A stretch of DNA of 64,000 nt from Trifolium pratense. Lineage: Eukaryota > Streptophyta > Magnoliopsida > Fabales > Fabaceae. Positions 24,209-35,580 of this stretch are shown here, piece by piece (positions within the stretch are counted from its first letter, which is position 1; each line of letters begins with the position of its first letter). A program made the position numbers and the translations under genes. The DNA lies in the NCBI RefSeq assembly GCF_020283565.1, contig NC_060060.1, positions 12,772,001 to 12,836,000 of the forward strand, written 5' to 3'. The notes under the pieces are model-generated. The model saw nothing but the letters and a program-made list of their open reading frames with translations. It made no database searches and was not told the DNA's origin.

Positions 24209-24706
24209 ACGTAAAATTGATCTTTAGTATCCTTAATTAGTGTATGAAAACACGTACTGAGCATCCATTAATTTAATTATGTCTGTTTATCAAAACCAAA
24301 ATAAGGTTAAAATCATTTTCATATAGGGTCCGAGCTTAAAACCTATGTAGTGCTTGTCCAAAACCCACACAACATAATATTCGATTATATTGCCTTCGTA
24401 GGTGTCGTCTTAAAATGGAATTTTTATTATTTTTAAGCAATCGTGTACAATAAGGATACCAAATTTGTTTCCCAAAAATATAAGATACCAAACTGTGAAG
24501 TCTTGGACCATCAAAGTTGAGAATAAAATCCAACCAATTTTATAGTATTCTTTAGCAGATGAGACTAATACGTGAAGACATGTTTTTTTTTTTTTTGATA
24601 AGGATGAACACATGTTTTAAATACAAGTTTCATTTTCCGTTCAAAAAAAATAAAATACAAGTTTCAATTTAGAAGAATGAAACAATATTATGCGAACCTA
24701 ATCTTA

Positions 24707-24910
24707 GGCCTCGTTTGATCCAGCTTTTTTAGAGCTTATGCAACAACTTATGCGATTTTTATATATTATTATAAGTTTGTTAAGGTAGTTTATGATAAAA
24801 TAGCTTATAAAATTACAATATTCACTAGTGTGAACTTATAAAATAGCATAAAATATAATTTATATTAGCTGTTTGCATAAGCTCTAAAGAAAGCTGGGTC
24901 AAACGAGCCC
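24707..24910. mobile_element. Tourist-like (PIF/Harbinger) MITE, 204 bp
   Basis: The left end GGCCTCGTTTGATCCAGCTT pairs with the right end, whose reverse complement is GGGCTCGTTTGACCCAGCTT. Subterminal homology (AGAGCTTATGCAA) extends inward. TTA flanks both sides (24704-24706, 24911-24913), the target duplication of PIF/Harbinger elements. Confidence 0.82.
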
Positions 24911-24945
24911 TTAATATTTGCTGTAGTAGAATGATAATTTTTTTG

Positions 24946-25083
24946 TTTTTCATGAGCTTAGCTTAGTAGGTAGGGACATCGCAGAATATGTGCAGGAACC
25001 CGGGTTCGAACTCGAGGCACTCTACTTATTCACCTTTAAGGTGGATTTTCTAGTCACTAGGCTACTTGATCCAAAAAAAAAAA
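24946..25083 (+). mobile_element. tRNA-derived SINE, best-preserved copy
   Basis: A-box-like TTAGCTTAGTAGGTAGGGAC (24958 on), B box CGGGTTCGAACTCGAG (25001-25016), the family segment TTTTCTAGTCACTAGGCTAC, and an A-rich end (25073-25083). The spacing of A and B boxes fits an RNA polymerase III internal promoter. Confidence 0.75.
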
Positions 25084-25851
25084 CGAATGATTAATTTTTA
25101 TAAGAAAAATCATGTATTTTAATTTGAGAAAATATTTTCGTGCTTTTTTCTTAAACATGTTAGTTTTGTTTGTACTTCAAAAATAGAAATAATTGAATGT
25201 TAAATATGGTCTGGGTCTTAAAAATGGAACCTTCTAAGTTTAGTTTTTTTATTTAATTTTATAGGTTTTCTTAATTCATACTAAAAAAATTTGCATGCAG
25301 TTTAATTTTGTTTTTGACGGAAGCTAATTTTATTTTAGTTTTTTTAAATTTTTATTTTTTTAAAATTTTGAATGATGTTTTTTTACACAGAATTTTGAAT
25401 GATGTTATTTAATAATGTTTAGAACATCATAAAAATTTATCTATTAAAAATTAATTTTTATATGGGATGAATTAAATAAGAATTTTTAAATGTTAAAAAT
25501 TTAAGATAAAAGCAACAAAAAATTAGACAAAAATCAAACTTTAATCTCCCTTTTAATTTGTGAGGAATTTTTTAAAAATATTTTAAACACAATTGTAAAA
25601 AATTTCAAAAATCTTTTTTTTTGTAACACACAGGACTTGAGGTAGCAAATTAATGGAGAATATCTTATAAAAGTAAAAATAAAATTGGACAAACGGTCAC
25701 ACTTTTGTCATCAACAAACGGTCACCGTTTTTTGTAATTAAAAGTAAACACAAAAATTGATAGCAAAGAGGCCCCATTTTTTGGATTTATTATATGCTAT
25801 GCTATACATACACATGTTAGAAAAGAATATAAAACTGAAAAACAAAATAAA
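25084..25851. other. AT-rich intergenic DNA
   Basis: No gene seen. A poor duplication of TTTTGAATGATGTT occurs near 25363-25405. Confidence 0.5.
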
Positions 25852-27766
25852 TGTTACGACAAATGTAATATGAGTTAAGTTTCACATTACTTAAAAAAAA
25901 AGTAGAGATTGAATATTTTATAAGTGAGATGACCCATAAATTTAATGTCTTAAAGTTTTGGGTAAAAATATGGTGTCAAATTCATTTGTATAGTTGCTTT
26001 GAACCTAATGTAGATGATTCCTGACTTCTCCTTTGTGACCCAAAAGTGGTACAGAATTGATGGTTTTACTGGCTCCCATAAACCTAATGTTTTAATCCAA
26101 TGTGGATAAATCTCGACCGCCCCCTCGCGATCCAATTATGGTATCAGAGTCGATTGTTCGACTAAGAGAAATATCCGCTTTTCGGGGTGCATAAAGAATT
26201 GAATGATTAACACTTGAGGGGGAGAATGTTCTGACAAGTGTGAGGTGAGTAAGTCTCACATTGCTTAAGAAAAATGTTGCTTGAACACTTTATAAATGAG
26301 ATCGATGACCAATAAATTTAGGGCTCGTTTGGTGCGCAGGATAGGATAGCGATAGGATATGATAAGAAACTGGATAAGAATAGGATAGGATAGTGACAGG
26401 ATAAGCACATATCCTGTCATGTGTTTGGTGCACACAGGATAATAAAGATGATATCATTATTTTATCATATCCTGTGTTTGGTGAACACTTGATATTGATG
26501 TGATATCATATGATTAAATGAAAAAATTATTCTCGTAAAACAAATACATTTTTTATTAAAAAAATATATTTTTAATTAACATAAAATAAATTAAAAAAAA
26601 TTTGCAGAAATTGAAATTGTATCAAATTAAAATTGTCATTGTCAAACACACATTAGCAAGAAATCAACGAAGCAACAAAACAACGGTAAAACAACAATAT
26701 ATTGTCAAATATTTTTATCAAACCGTACTTAAACTACCCTATCAAAGACTTAACAAATGCAAGACGAGTTGCATCATGACAACCCATAAATATGTGCAAA
26801 CGATGTGGCACAGATAATATTTTGTCGGCAGCAATAAAACGCTCTTGTTCCGTTATCTCCATTTTCTCCAACTCAGCCATAAGGTTTCTTGAATCATCAA
26901 CTAAATCTTTACCAAATCTAGACGATTTGCAGCTTCACATAGCAGAACAGCAGAACAGTAGCAAATTCTTTGGATTATAATCATAACATAGCAGAACAGC
27001 AGCAAATTCTCAATCAAACATAGCAGAACAGCAGCAAACAGTAGCAAATTATTTCGATTATAATCATAACATAGCAGATAACAACACAGCAACAAAGAAC
27101 CAAAACCTATCAATCCCAAATCGATGAGTTATAAAATAGTAATAAAATAATTGATCATTGATTCATAAAAGCACAAGAAGAGCAAATCGATGAGTTATAA
27201 AATAGTAATAAAATAATTGATCATTGATTCATAAAAGCACAAGAAGAGAAACGGCAACAGTAGCTATGATGAATAAGAAACAATTCATAGCTATATAAAA
27301 TAATGATAATAATAGGACTTGTGAGATGAGAAACGGAAACATTAGCTATAAAATAATTCATCCATGTATACCTGAAGAGATGAGAAACGGCAACAGTAGG
27401 AGAAGAGAGTAGCGTGAAAAAAAAAAGAAGCAAAAAGCGGCTGGTGAGAATCGAAGAGTGAAAAAGCGCTAGGTTAGTATAATCCTATCAGGTTGCTAAC
27501 CCAGCCTAAAATAAGGATTAGAATAACAAAGAGTCAATAGGATAGGATTAGTAATAGGTTAAATTTATCCTTTCCAATTGGTGCACCAAACATCGGATAG
27601 AAACAGGATAGGTTAATTTTATCATATCCTGTCTCCTTATCCTGTGCACCAAACGGGCCCTTAATGTAATACCTTAAGGTTTTGTGTTGTATAACTATTT
27701 TAAGCTCAATATGAATGATCTCCCGACTTTCCTCCGGTGACCCAACAATAAACCTCTGGTGACCCA
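25852..27766 (+). mobile_element. TRIM-like short LTR element, split by a Harbinger-like insertion
   Basis: The left LTR runs about 25852-26134 (TGTTACGAC ... CGATCCA). A primer-site-like TGGTATCAGAGTCG follows at 26139. After only about 90 bp comes a purine tract (GAGGGGGAGAA, about 26216-26226), and the second LTR begins at 26227 (TGTTCTGACAAG). The second LTR continues to about 26320, is interrupted by the element at 26321-27660, and resumes at about 27664 through the shared CCGGTGACCC region. Full element ends are degraded. The tiny non-coding interior is typical of terminal-repeat retrotransposons in miniature. Confidence 0.72.
26321..27660. mobile_element. PIF/Harbinger-type element, 1,340 bp, degenerate
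   Basis: Ends GGGCTCGTTTGGTGCGCAGG and, as reverse complement of the right end, GGGCCCGTTTGGTGCACAGG. TTA target duplications lie at 26318-26320 and 27661-27663. Both subterminal regions are dense in GATAGGAT repeats. On the minus strand around 26890-26750 a coding-like piece (AELEKMEITEQERFIAADKI) resembles the C-terminal half of the Myb/SANT-like second protein of Harbinger elements, but this match is weak. AGCAGAACAGCAG repeats lie at 26940-27080. Deletion derivative, not autonomous. Confidence 0.75.
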
Positions 27767-28252
27767 ACAATAAATAAAAGTGAAAACATTTTCTAAAACT
27801 GGGTCGATCTGTTTGTTGGTTTCTGTTTTTGTTTTCTAAAATTTATTTTCGGTTTTGATTACAAAAATATCATATTATTTTATTTACTGTTTCTAAAGTT
27901 CAATTCCATCTAAAGATAGTTTAATTAAAAGTTACTTCCTCTTTAAAATAACACACAACTATTGCTACACTACATTCAATTATATATTTCGTAGCGTTGC
28001 AATGCAAGGATCAAATGTGTTGTACGTGTCTCTTTTTTTTTAAAGACTCAAATCTGTTGTATTGTATCTCTTTGAACTTCAAAGCTCAAAGATTTATATG
28101 CTAGTTTGAAAGAAAGAAGAGGTTATAGTTTTAAAAAGAATGATTCAAGTGAAAGTAATACATGGGATGGAGGAGTTTGGGTGGATAGAAGTTTGTAGAG
28201 TTCATTTTTCATTATAATAATTCTAAACCATAATAATATTAGGCATGAGTTA
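27767..28252. other. AT-rich intergenic DNA
   Basis: No gene seen. Confidence 0.5.
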
Positions 28253-28671
28253 TTATGTATAAGGAATAAACTTATGCATGGTGCATAAACAAATCTGCAC
28301 CATCAAATTGAATTTAACAAATCTTCAAACACATCATTTCCCACCCCAAATCAACAACAGACAACCTCTGAACGTCATCAAATTGCTTTGTACTTAGTTT
28401 TAAACCAAAATCATGCCAAAATTATTTTTGTTGTGGAATGGTTTCACATTAGATGTATTTACTCATGTCAAAACCATTTTTACTATGAAATGGTTTCAGA
28501 GGGTTGTAATCCAAAACTATTTGGTTTCACATTAGATGTATTTAATCATGCCAAAACCATTTTTACTGTGGAATGATTTCAGAGGATTGTAATCCAAAAT
28601 TATTTTGCTGTGAAATGATTTTGTGTGTTATTTATGCATGGTGCATAAGGAATTCGTTTATCCACCATAAC
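28253..28671. mobile_element. Inverted-repeat element with internal hairpin repeats
   Basis: The ends carry the imperfect palindrome TTATGCATGGTGCATAA (28273 region and 28630 region) plus an outer AAGGAAT match in inverted orientation. The interior has two copies of a unit of about 100 bp containing CCAAAACCATTTTTACT followed by GAAATGGTTTCAGAGG, an AACCATT/AATGGTT hairpin like that of the large array at 58621. No target duplication identified. Confidence 0.45.
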
Positions 28672-29218
28672 CGCTCCCATAATCTTACATATAATTTTTT
28701 CCAAATTTAATTTATATTATATATTTATAATATTCTCATAATAAAAAATATATTAATTATAAATATTTATATATCATTCTCTATAAAAAAATATTCTCTA
28801 AAAAATATTAAAGATTTCGCTATTTTCTGTCTACAAATAGATCTCTTTATTTTCTGTCTATGAATCCTAGCTCAATTGACAAAAATGTTTAAGTTAGATT
28901 TTATGTGTGAATTTTCTGTGTTTTTTTTACTTTAAAGCACCATCATCTCATTTAAAGTTTAGTGTATCATAAAAAGAAGCTAAGTGTTGTCTTCATCATC
29001 GGTATAAAGCATGATCAATTGGTGTTGAAAACTCTTTAGTTGGTGGTATCACTGGCATTATCAGTGATTACTGTAGTTTAAAACTGATTAGTGATTACTG
29101 TAGTTTTTTTTTTTTTCCTCAAACCTGGTTATCCCCAAAATTTTTTTTTATATAAAATGCTTAAAAAAAGAATTTATATAAAAAAATTGAAGCTAGAGAG
29201 AGCGCAAACAATATGCAG

Positions 29219-29221
<3 letters not shown>

Positions 29222-29259
<38 letters not shown>
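29222..29259. repeat. (GA)n microsatellite
   Basis: An uninterrupted GA run. The open frames across it encode only Arg-Glu or Ser-Leu repeats and are not called as genes. Confidence 0.9.
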
Positions 29260-29263
<4 letters not shown>

Positions 29264-29500
29264 GCAGCAGCTCACGACAGCACGAGAGAGGGCTCCGGTG
29301 AGAGGAAGCACTATACGGCGGTGCCAGTTTCGGTGTGCGGTGGTTGTGGTAGAAAGCTTCTCTCTCGTTCTCCTCTCTAGTTTCTGTTTCTTGTTTTCTT
29401 CTATCATTGTTTTGGTTATGAGTGGTGGTGGTGGTGATGGGTCTTGTTTTCTTTGGTAATTTGGATCTTAGGGTGTTAGTTTTGGAGTTTTTTGGTTTAT

Positions 29501-30192
29501 TGGTTCAGTTTAGAGTTAACACCGTTTTTAGAAAAAATAACCGGTAAACTGAACCATTACATGACACACAGTTTGGTTTGGTTTTTTTAAAAATTGGTTC
29601 GGTTTTAAATGGATGTTAGTAGTCCCCTTAAAAATATGGTCAGGGTTTCGATTTCCGACTTACGTGTATGGAGAAAATTCGGTTAGGAGGGGAGCCCACC
29701 TTATGTGCCCCACAAATTCTCCGATGGAAATTAATCATCACTAACAACGGTAAAAACTTCATACTAATATCATGATAACAAAAAATATTCATTTATCGGA
29801 GGATGTTACCAGACTTTGGTTCAGTTCACAGTTAACACAGTTTTTAGAAAAAATAACCGGTGAACTGAACCATTACATGACACACAGTTTGGTTTGGTTT
29901 TTAAAAAAAATTGGTTCGGTTTTAAATGGTTTGGTTTGGTTCGGTTCATTTTACAGGTTTGGTTTTTTGGTTTTTATGCCCACCCCTAAGTGTGATATAT
30001 GTTAGTGGTCCCCTTAAAAATATGGTCAGGACTTCGATTCCTGACTCACGTGTATGGAGAAAATTCGGTTAGGAGGGGAGCCCACCCTATGTGCCCCACA
30101 GATTCTCCGATGGAAATTAATCATCACTAACAAAGGTAAAAACTTCATATCAATATCATGATAACAAAAAATATTCATTTATCGGAGGATGT
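29501..30192. repeat. Tandem duplication, about 316-bp period
   Basis: Copy 1 (about 29501-29810) and copy 2 (about 29816-30192) share GGTTCAGTTTAGAGTTAACA-like starts, the CCTTAAAAATATGGTCAGG block, GAGGGGAGCCCACC and the end ATTCATTTATCGGAGGATGT. Copy 2 has about 60 extra bases of GGTTTGGTTTGGTTCGG repeats in its first half. No coding content recognised. Confidence 0.8.
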
Positions 30193-31134
30193 TTCTATTC
30201 TGTTTTTTCAAAATTTCTTCTTAAGTAAAAGCAAACCTCTGGACAAGGCCTTCAATAAAATGAAGAGAATTAGTGAATGGAGGCTGGGCTAGGAACTCTA
30301 CAGCTCAATAAAGAAGACAAGCATTTTCATATATAAATGAGAGACATTAAATAGTATTTTTTTTTACTGAAGTAAAATTGATAAGTACTAATGTATTTAC
30401 AATTATCACTAAGGTAAAGTGGAAAGTTGAATTAAGAATGACGCAAATATTATTAATTGTGTTAAATATGAAAAGGTTAGTGGCAAAAACAAATTAACAT
30501 TTTCTATTTAATATTTAGAGGATATATTTAAACATGCACTATAAAAAAAATAAAATGCACAATAAACACAAGGTGATGTTGGGGGCTAAACATGAAAAAA
30601 GGACCCTATCATTATCAACTTATAAACATGTGAAGCCATGTTACTCTTGTCTCCAAAATACTTCTATATAGACAAAACAGGGTAGACACTAAGGTCGCAT
30701 AAACTGTGTAAGGTTTTATGGCTAAAACAATTAACACATCTCCCTTTTCATTACCAGCCAAACGATTCTGTCTTGTAAATCGTTGTCAATGGAAAGTATC
30801 ATCTAAGCTATTAAAGAGAACAAGGTACATGGTGTTGTTTTCCATGCATGCAGAAAGTACTCAATAGTACACAGTACAATATTTAACTTTGATGCATGGG
30901 GGGATCAATTATTTAAGTAGGGGTGAACATTGAACAATTGTATTCCCTAAGAGCATCTTTTTAATGGAAGTAACTAAAATGAATAAACTAAGTTATCAAA
31001 TTGCTATATAGATGTGTCATTCCAACTTATGTTTATTACAAAGATTCAACCAATTCTTAGGTATTTCCTGATCTAATCTTTTTATAAAAAATAATTCACT
31101 TTTTAAGTTTATTAAATAATGAATGTATTTAATC

Positions 31135-31186
<52 letters not shown>

Positions 31187-31600
31187 TTGATGCAGCTATA
31201 TGTTGCTATTCAAGGTCCAAAGAATTTTATTGGCTGCAAAAAACATCTAATCATTGCTTATGTGTAAAGGATGTGATAATTTTTATGTTTTGTATGGAGT
31301 AAAGCAAAATAATGTAATAGTAATACATGGATTAACAAGCACATGTAACCATGTGAGGCATTCTTAGTGAGGCAGCAAAGACAAAATTTGAATTCAAGAG
31401 TAACATGAGCATGGCTCAATAAATATAAACTTCCACCTATATTAGTTAATATATACACTATTAATTTGTTTAAACATACCTAGAGACAGATATATATTGA
31501 GTAAAATATGAATAATCTATTAAACTAAACCGCAAGGACCCTTCCATAATCTTGCTTAGCCAAAAAAAAAGTGGAAAATTATGCTCAATAAGCACTATAT
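30193..31600. other. Intergenic DNA upstream of the 31.7-kb gene
   Basis: No gene seen. It contains the (TAA)n microsatellite at 31135-31186. Confidence 0.5.
31135..31186. repeat. (TAA)n microsatellite
   Basis: About 17 uninterrupted TAA units. Confidence 0.95.
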
Positions 31601-31610
31601 GGGTCAAAGC

Positions 31611-31618
31611 TTATATAG
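31611..31618 (+). promoter_or_regulatory. TATA box of the short protein gene
   Basis: TTATATAG about 70 bp upstream of the first in-frame ATG (31684) and 120 bp upstream of the second (31735). Position and consensus only. Confidence 0.4.
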
Positions 31619-31683
31619 TTGAGATGCTAAAGTAACAAGACACACAGCTAAATTCCACATAAATAAATACAATAAGATGAATC

Positions 31684-32094
31684 ATGTATATTTATGAATC
31701 ATTGTTCAATGCAAATATAGATTCTTCAATAAATATGGATTCTCCTAGAAACAAAGAAGAAAGGATCAAAATGATGAAGGGTCAATGCATGCCAAGGCTA
31801 AAAGGCAACTCATACAGGAACAAGATTCCGTCTCCAATGACATTGTTAGAGCGTTTTAGAGAAGCAGTGTTCCGATTAATGATGATGTCTGCATTTTCAA
31901 AAACCACTACTAATCACGGTGGTTCCGGTGACGGAGAAAGGCAAAGACGTTGTTATAGTCACTATGATACTCACAATAGTGAAGCTGTAGCGGATTGCAT
32001 TGAGTTCATCAAGAAAAAAGCTGCAACCGACTCCGATGATCACCATCACTCTAGTGCTAGTAGCTCCGATGAGACGCCGGAGATCGTGGTTTGA
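31684..32094 (+). CDS. Short plant protein of unknown function, 119-136 aa
   Basis: Single open frame. Two plausible starts: ATG at 31684, or ATG at 31735, which gives 119 aa beginning MDSPRNKEERIKMMKGQCMP. I prefer 31735 because the upstream 17 residues are low quality, but cannot prove it. Features: a basic segment (RLKGNSYRNKIPSP), then MTLLERFREAVFRLMMMSAF, which looks like an amphipathic or buried helix, a polar linker, the SEAVADCIEFIKKKA helix, and an acidic His/Ser-rich tail. The paired helices and tail order look like a conserved plant-specific short protein family, but I do not recognise a named one. No signal peptide. The Ser/Asp-rich end suggests a soluble protein. Confidence 0.7.
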   Translation: MYIYESLFNANIDSSINMDSPRNKEERIKMMKGQCMPRLKGNSYRNKIPSPMTLLERFREAVFRLMMMSAFSKTTTNHGGSGDGERQRRCYSHYDTHNSEAVADCIEFIKKKAATDSDDHHHSSASSSDETPEIVV

Positions 32095-32154
32095 TTGTCT
32101 GTTATGTCGTGTAACACATAGATACTCTACTCTACCGTTAGGGATCCTACGCAA

Positions 32155-33465
32155 TCAAGAATATCAATGATTATTCGATCAAGATCATATGTTTAGATTT
32201 TAATATTAAATTTTACAATTTAATTATATCTTGGTTATTCTATCTTGATCAAACTGTCACCAATATTTCAATTGCGTGAATATCAGGAATTACGACTTCA
32301 ACCGAGCCGGAACTAAAAGAATGTTCTATATAGTATTGCGTCAAAAAGAATGTTCTATATAGTACTTTTTATTTATGTAAGAAAAATAATTAATTTGTAA
32401 TTTGATGTGATGGACTTGTAATATTTAGATCCATTAATATCATGAGGGTGGTGTGAGATATATTTAGACGTAAGTTCAGTTTTTTTTTTTATGTATATTT
32501 GTGAATTTTATCGAACAATTTCATATGGTGTTGTTAGTGTATCCACTTAGGGTTCTTACTGACTAGGAACTAAAAGAAGAGAAAATAAAAGAAAAGATAA
32601 CTAAAATTGAAATTAAAATTGTTAAAGTGTTGGATTATACAACTTTCAAATAGAAATTCTAAATATCTGTACTCTTAACTACTCCAATATCATTAGTTGC
32701 ACTAATTAGTATTTATCATTATGAATTGTCATAAATTTTTATTTTATATTCTCCTTGTTCTCTTTCTAAATTCAAATTAAAATTCCCAAATTTTCAATAA
32801 CCCTAAAAATTCCAATTCGGAGTTCTCAAGAATGGAGTTCTTAAAAGATCAGTGGTGTACTCGGTTCCTACTTATTTCATGATTCTTTCCCTCAATATTC
32901 CATAATATATCAGTGACGAAATTGAAAACTTACGATTGATTTTTGAGAAATTATGATGGAAATTAACACAATTGTTACTGTCACAAAAATTAATAGTTAC
33001 CAAGAAATTTTTAGGGTTATTGAAAATTTGGGGATTTTAATTTGAGTTTAGAAATTCTTGTTTGAGTTTATAGAGAGATTGAGGAGAATATAAAATAAAG
33101 ATTTATGTTATTTGGAGGTGTATTTGAGTGAAAATTGATTATGATTTAAAGAAAAATATGATGAGGAATATGAAGATATGAAGGTTCTATTGAATATCTT
33201 CATACATTTTGCCAGATTTTTTTTTAAATTTCAATAAAACAATATTTTAAAAAAGATTATCTATGTGGAATGTCATCTCAGCATTTTTTTAATAAAAAAA
33301 TGAAAAAAAGGATGTATATGTGCGCTGTACAAAAGATAAAGGACCAAAATGTTGCAAAAAAAATATAAAGAACTAAAGTGTTACAAATAAACAAGATAAA
33401 GGACCTCCGGTGTAATTTGACCTATTTTTTACTATGCATGACAATAAATCTCATAGCCGCGGGTA
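32155..33465. other. Intergenic DNA
   Basis: No gene seen. An imperfect inverted repeat lies around 32730-33080 (TATTCTCCTTGTTCTCTTTC and CCCAAATTTTCAATAACCCT on the left, their reverse-complement-like partners near 33010-33095), probably an old MITE. Confidence 0.45.
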
Positions 33466-33473
33466 CTCGTATC

Positions 33474-34443
33474 CAAGGTTGTCAGAACCGGACCGGTCAT
33501 CGAACCGGCAAGCTCACCGGTTCAAGGTTCAATTGGTCGGACCGGGTTCAACCGGGGTCGAACCGTTTTTTATTAAATATATAATTTAATTAATATATAA
33601 ATAAAAATATATGAATAATTGTTCAATATTTCATAATTTCACACATTAAAAAGATACAATATCAAAGGTCAAAATAAAATAAAATTTATAATTCAAACCA
33701 AATTAGAAATTATATAATAAACTAAGTTCATCAATAACATCAATTGACAACATACTGCTTTCAAAAAAAATCAATTGGCAACATACTACCAAAACCAATA
33801 ATATCAACATTAACCCTAGAAAAAGCAAGTAAATTAAATCTAGAAAAAAAAAACAAACTAATAATAATAACAACTAGATAGAAGCAAACAAGAACAACAA
33901 CAAAGATCAAAACAAGAATAGAAAGAAGAAAAAAATAACGCAAAAAGAAAAAAAGAACGCAAAAAGAAAAAAGAATTTAATAAATAAACACTCACTTGAG
34001 GAATAGAAGACATTGATGGACTTGGAAGAAGAAACTGGCTGCAAAAGAGGTAGTAGTAGTACCGCCGGCGCCGGAGCAAGAGGAGGAAGGGGAAGGGTTT
34101 GTGGCAAGGTTGAAGAGGGTGGAGGAGATGTTAAGCGTTTTTACTTGATGACTGATGAGAGAAGAGAAAAAAGATGAAAAACAATTTTTCCTATTCCTAC
34201 GTTGTTTCAGATTTTTTTTTAAAAAAAAAAAAAAAAGATTTTGCCTTGTTTTTAAAAAAAAAATAAAAAAATTGCAAAACCGTTTGGACCGGCCGGCCGG
34301 TTTGCCGGTTCAACCCGGTTCGCCACGTTTTTTTTTTCGGTTGGTTTCCTGTCCGGTTTTTTATCATAACCGAGCCGGTTTCATGGCCGGTTCACGGTCC
34401 GACCGGTCCGACCGACCGGTCCAGTCCGGTTCTGACAACCTTG
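33474..34443. mobile_element. hAT-type inverted-repeat element, 970 bp
   Basis: Ends CAAGGTTGTCAGAACCGG and its exact reverse complement. A perfect 8-bp target duplication CTCGTATC (33466-33473, 34444-34451) fits the hAT superfamily. Both subterminal regions are packed with ACCGG/CCGGT motifs, the type of repeats bound by hAT transposases. The interior is A-rich, with a short GC-rich island at about 34010-34130. No transposase. Confidence 0.9.
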
Positions 34444-34749
34444 CTCGTATCTGTCCTGATTTGATCGAGAAAATCCCAGTTGATTGAATTTGGATTTGAA
34501 TTTGAATTTTTCCTGATTTCAAAAGATAAAGGATGAGACTGTAATGAAAATCCGAACACACCCTACTTATATATGAATTATATTTTACATCTCTTAAATT
34601 AAAAATCCTTAAACAAGGAAGGAAATAAATTTAAAATTGCCGCAATCGTTTGTCTTTTAACTCCACTAGAAAGTGTATTGTGTAGTGGCTTACTGTATCC
34701 TTAAAAGCTGTGGAGAATTCACCATAACTGCGATCGGGAGAAGGTTTGA

Positions 34750-34960
34750 ACCACTTGATATCAAAACTAAGGATGTCAATTTGCATCCGTCAGAGCGGAT
34801 CCCCGCGAGAATTGCCCCGTTTGGAGCTCCGAAAACAAGGATTTTCCCCCGTGAAGACAAGGATGGAGGCAAAAATTCTCCCGCGGATATATACTTCGGG
34901 GCGGGGATCGGGGAAGGCGCATCCGCCCCTGCGGATTCCCCGAATCTGTCCATATATACT
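34750..34960. repeat. GC-rich repeat fragment
   Basis: A tract rich in GCGGAT, CCCCGC and GGGGCGGGGATCGGGG strings that stands out from its AT-rich surroundings. It resembles the ends of dispersed plant transposons with GGGGATCCCC-type subterminal repeats. Open frames here on both strands are repeat-driven and not called as genes. Confidence 0.4.
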
Positions 34961-35395
34961 TAACTTAACTATATTTACCAATTACTAGCAGTTTTGAGAT
35001 ATTTTGCTATGAATCGGTATTATGCATATTTTACTATATATACATTATGAAATATTTTGGCTATATATTAGGTTTTGTATGATTATTAGTAGCCAAATAA
35101 TTTTGCAATATTTTTTTGATTATGAATGTATTATGTGTTGTTTTTATTCTTTTAATAAGAAAGAAGCAAAATATTTTTTTAAAATAAAAAAGAAAAGAAT
35201 AACGTCATACTACAATAATAATTTTGACCGAAAAATATAGAATTTTAGTTAATATTCATCTATCTCAAAATATAGAATTTTTGAGAACCTCGATTCAAAC
35301 AAGGTACTTACTTTCCCATCTACTACTACTTTCGCCAACGCTCTTCATTTCTTTCGCCAACGCTCCAGCTTTTGCAATTCTCCAATCCAACAAAG

Positions 35396-35572
35396 GTACT
35401 TACTTTCCCATTTTCTTATCACTGTTCCCATTTTCTTATCACTGTTCCCATTTTTCCTTTTATTTTTCTTTTATTATGTTTGCTTCATACTTTCTAGTTT
35501 CCCATTTTGTGTTTGTTGTTTTGATTTACTACTTATTTTGTTTTTGTTGTTCGTTCCTTTTTGCAATTATAG
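35396..35572 (+). other. 5'UTR intron of F-box gene A
   Basis: Donor AAAG|GTACTT and acceptor TTGCAATTATAG. The same leader exon (TTTCGCCAACGCTCC-like) and intron boundaries recur before genes B (42269-42482), C (46718-46955) and D (60704-60949). All end 8 bases upstream of the ATG or close to it, which supports these starts. Confidence 0.75.
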
Positions 35573-35580
35573 TGTAAACC

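Noticed and set aside
29091..29459. 122-codon frame with Arg-Glu repeats and its reverse-strand Ser-Leu partner
   Set aside because: Driven by the GA microsatellite; no family features on either strand.
33761..34107. Minus-strand frames rich in Phe/Leu/Ser
   Set aside because: Reverse complement of A-rich low-complexity interior of the hAT-type element.
34673..34988. Four overlapping frames of 63-96 codons on both strands
   Set aside because: They lie in a GC-rich repeat fragment that lacks stops by composition; none looks like a known protein.
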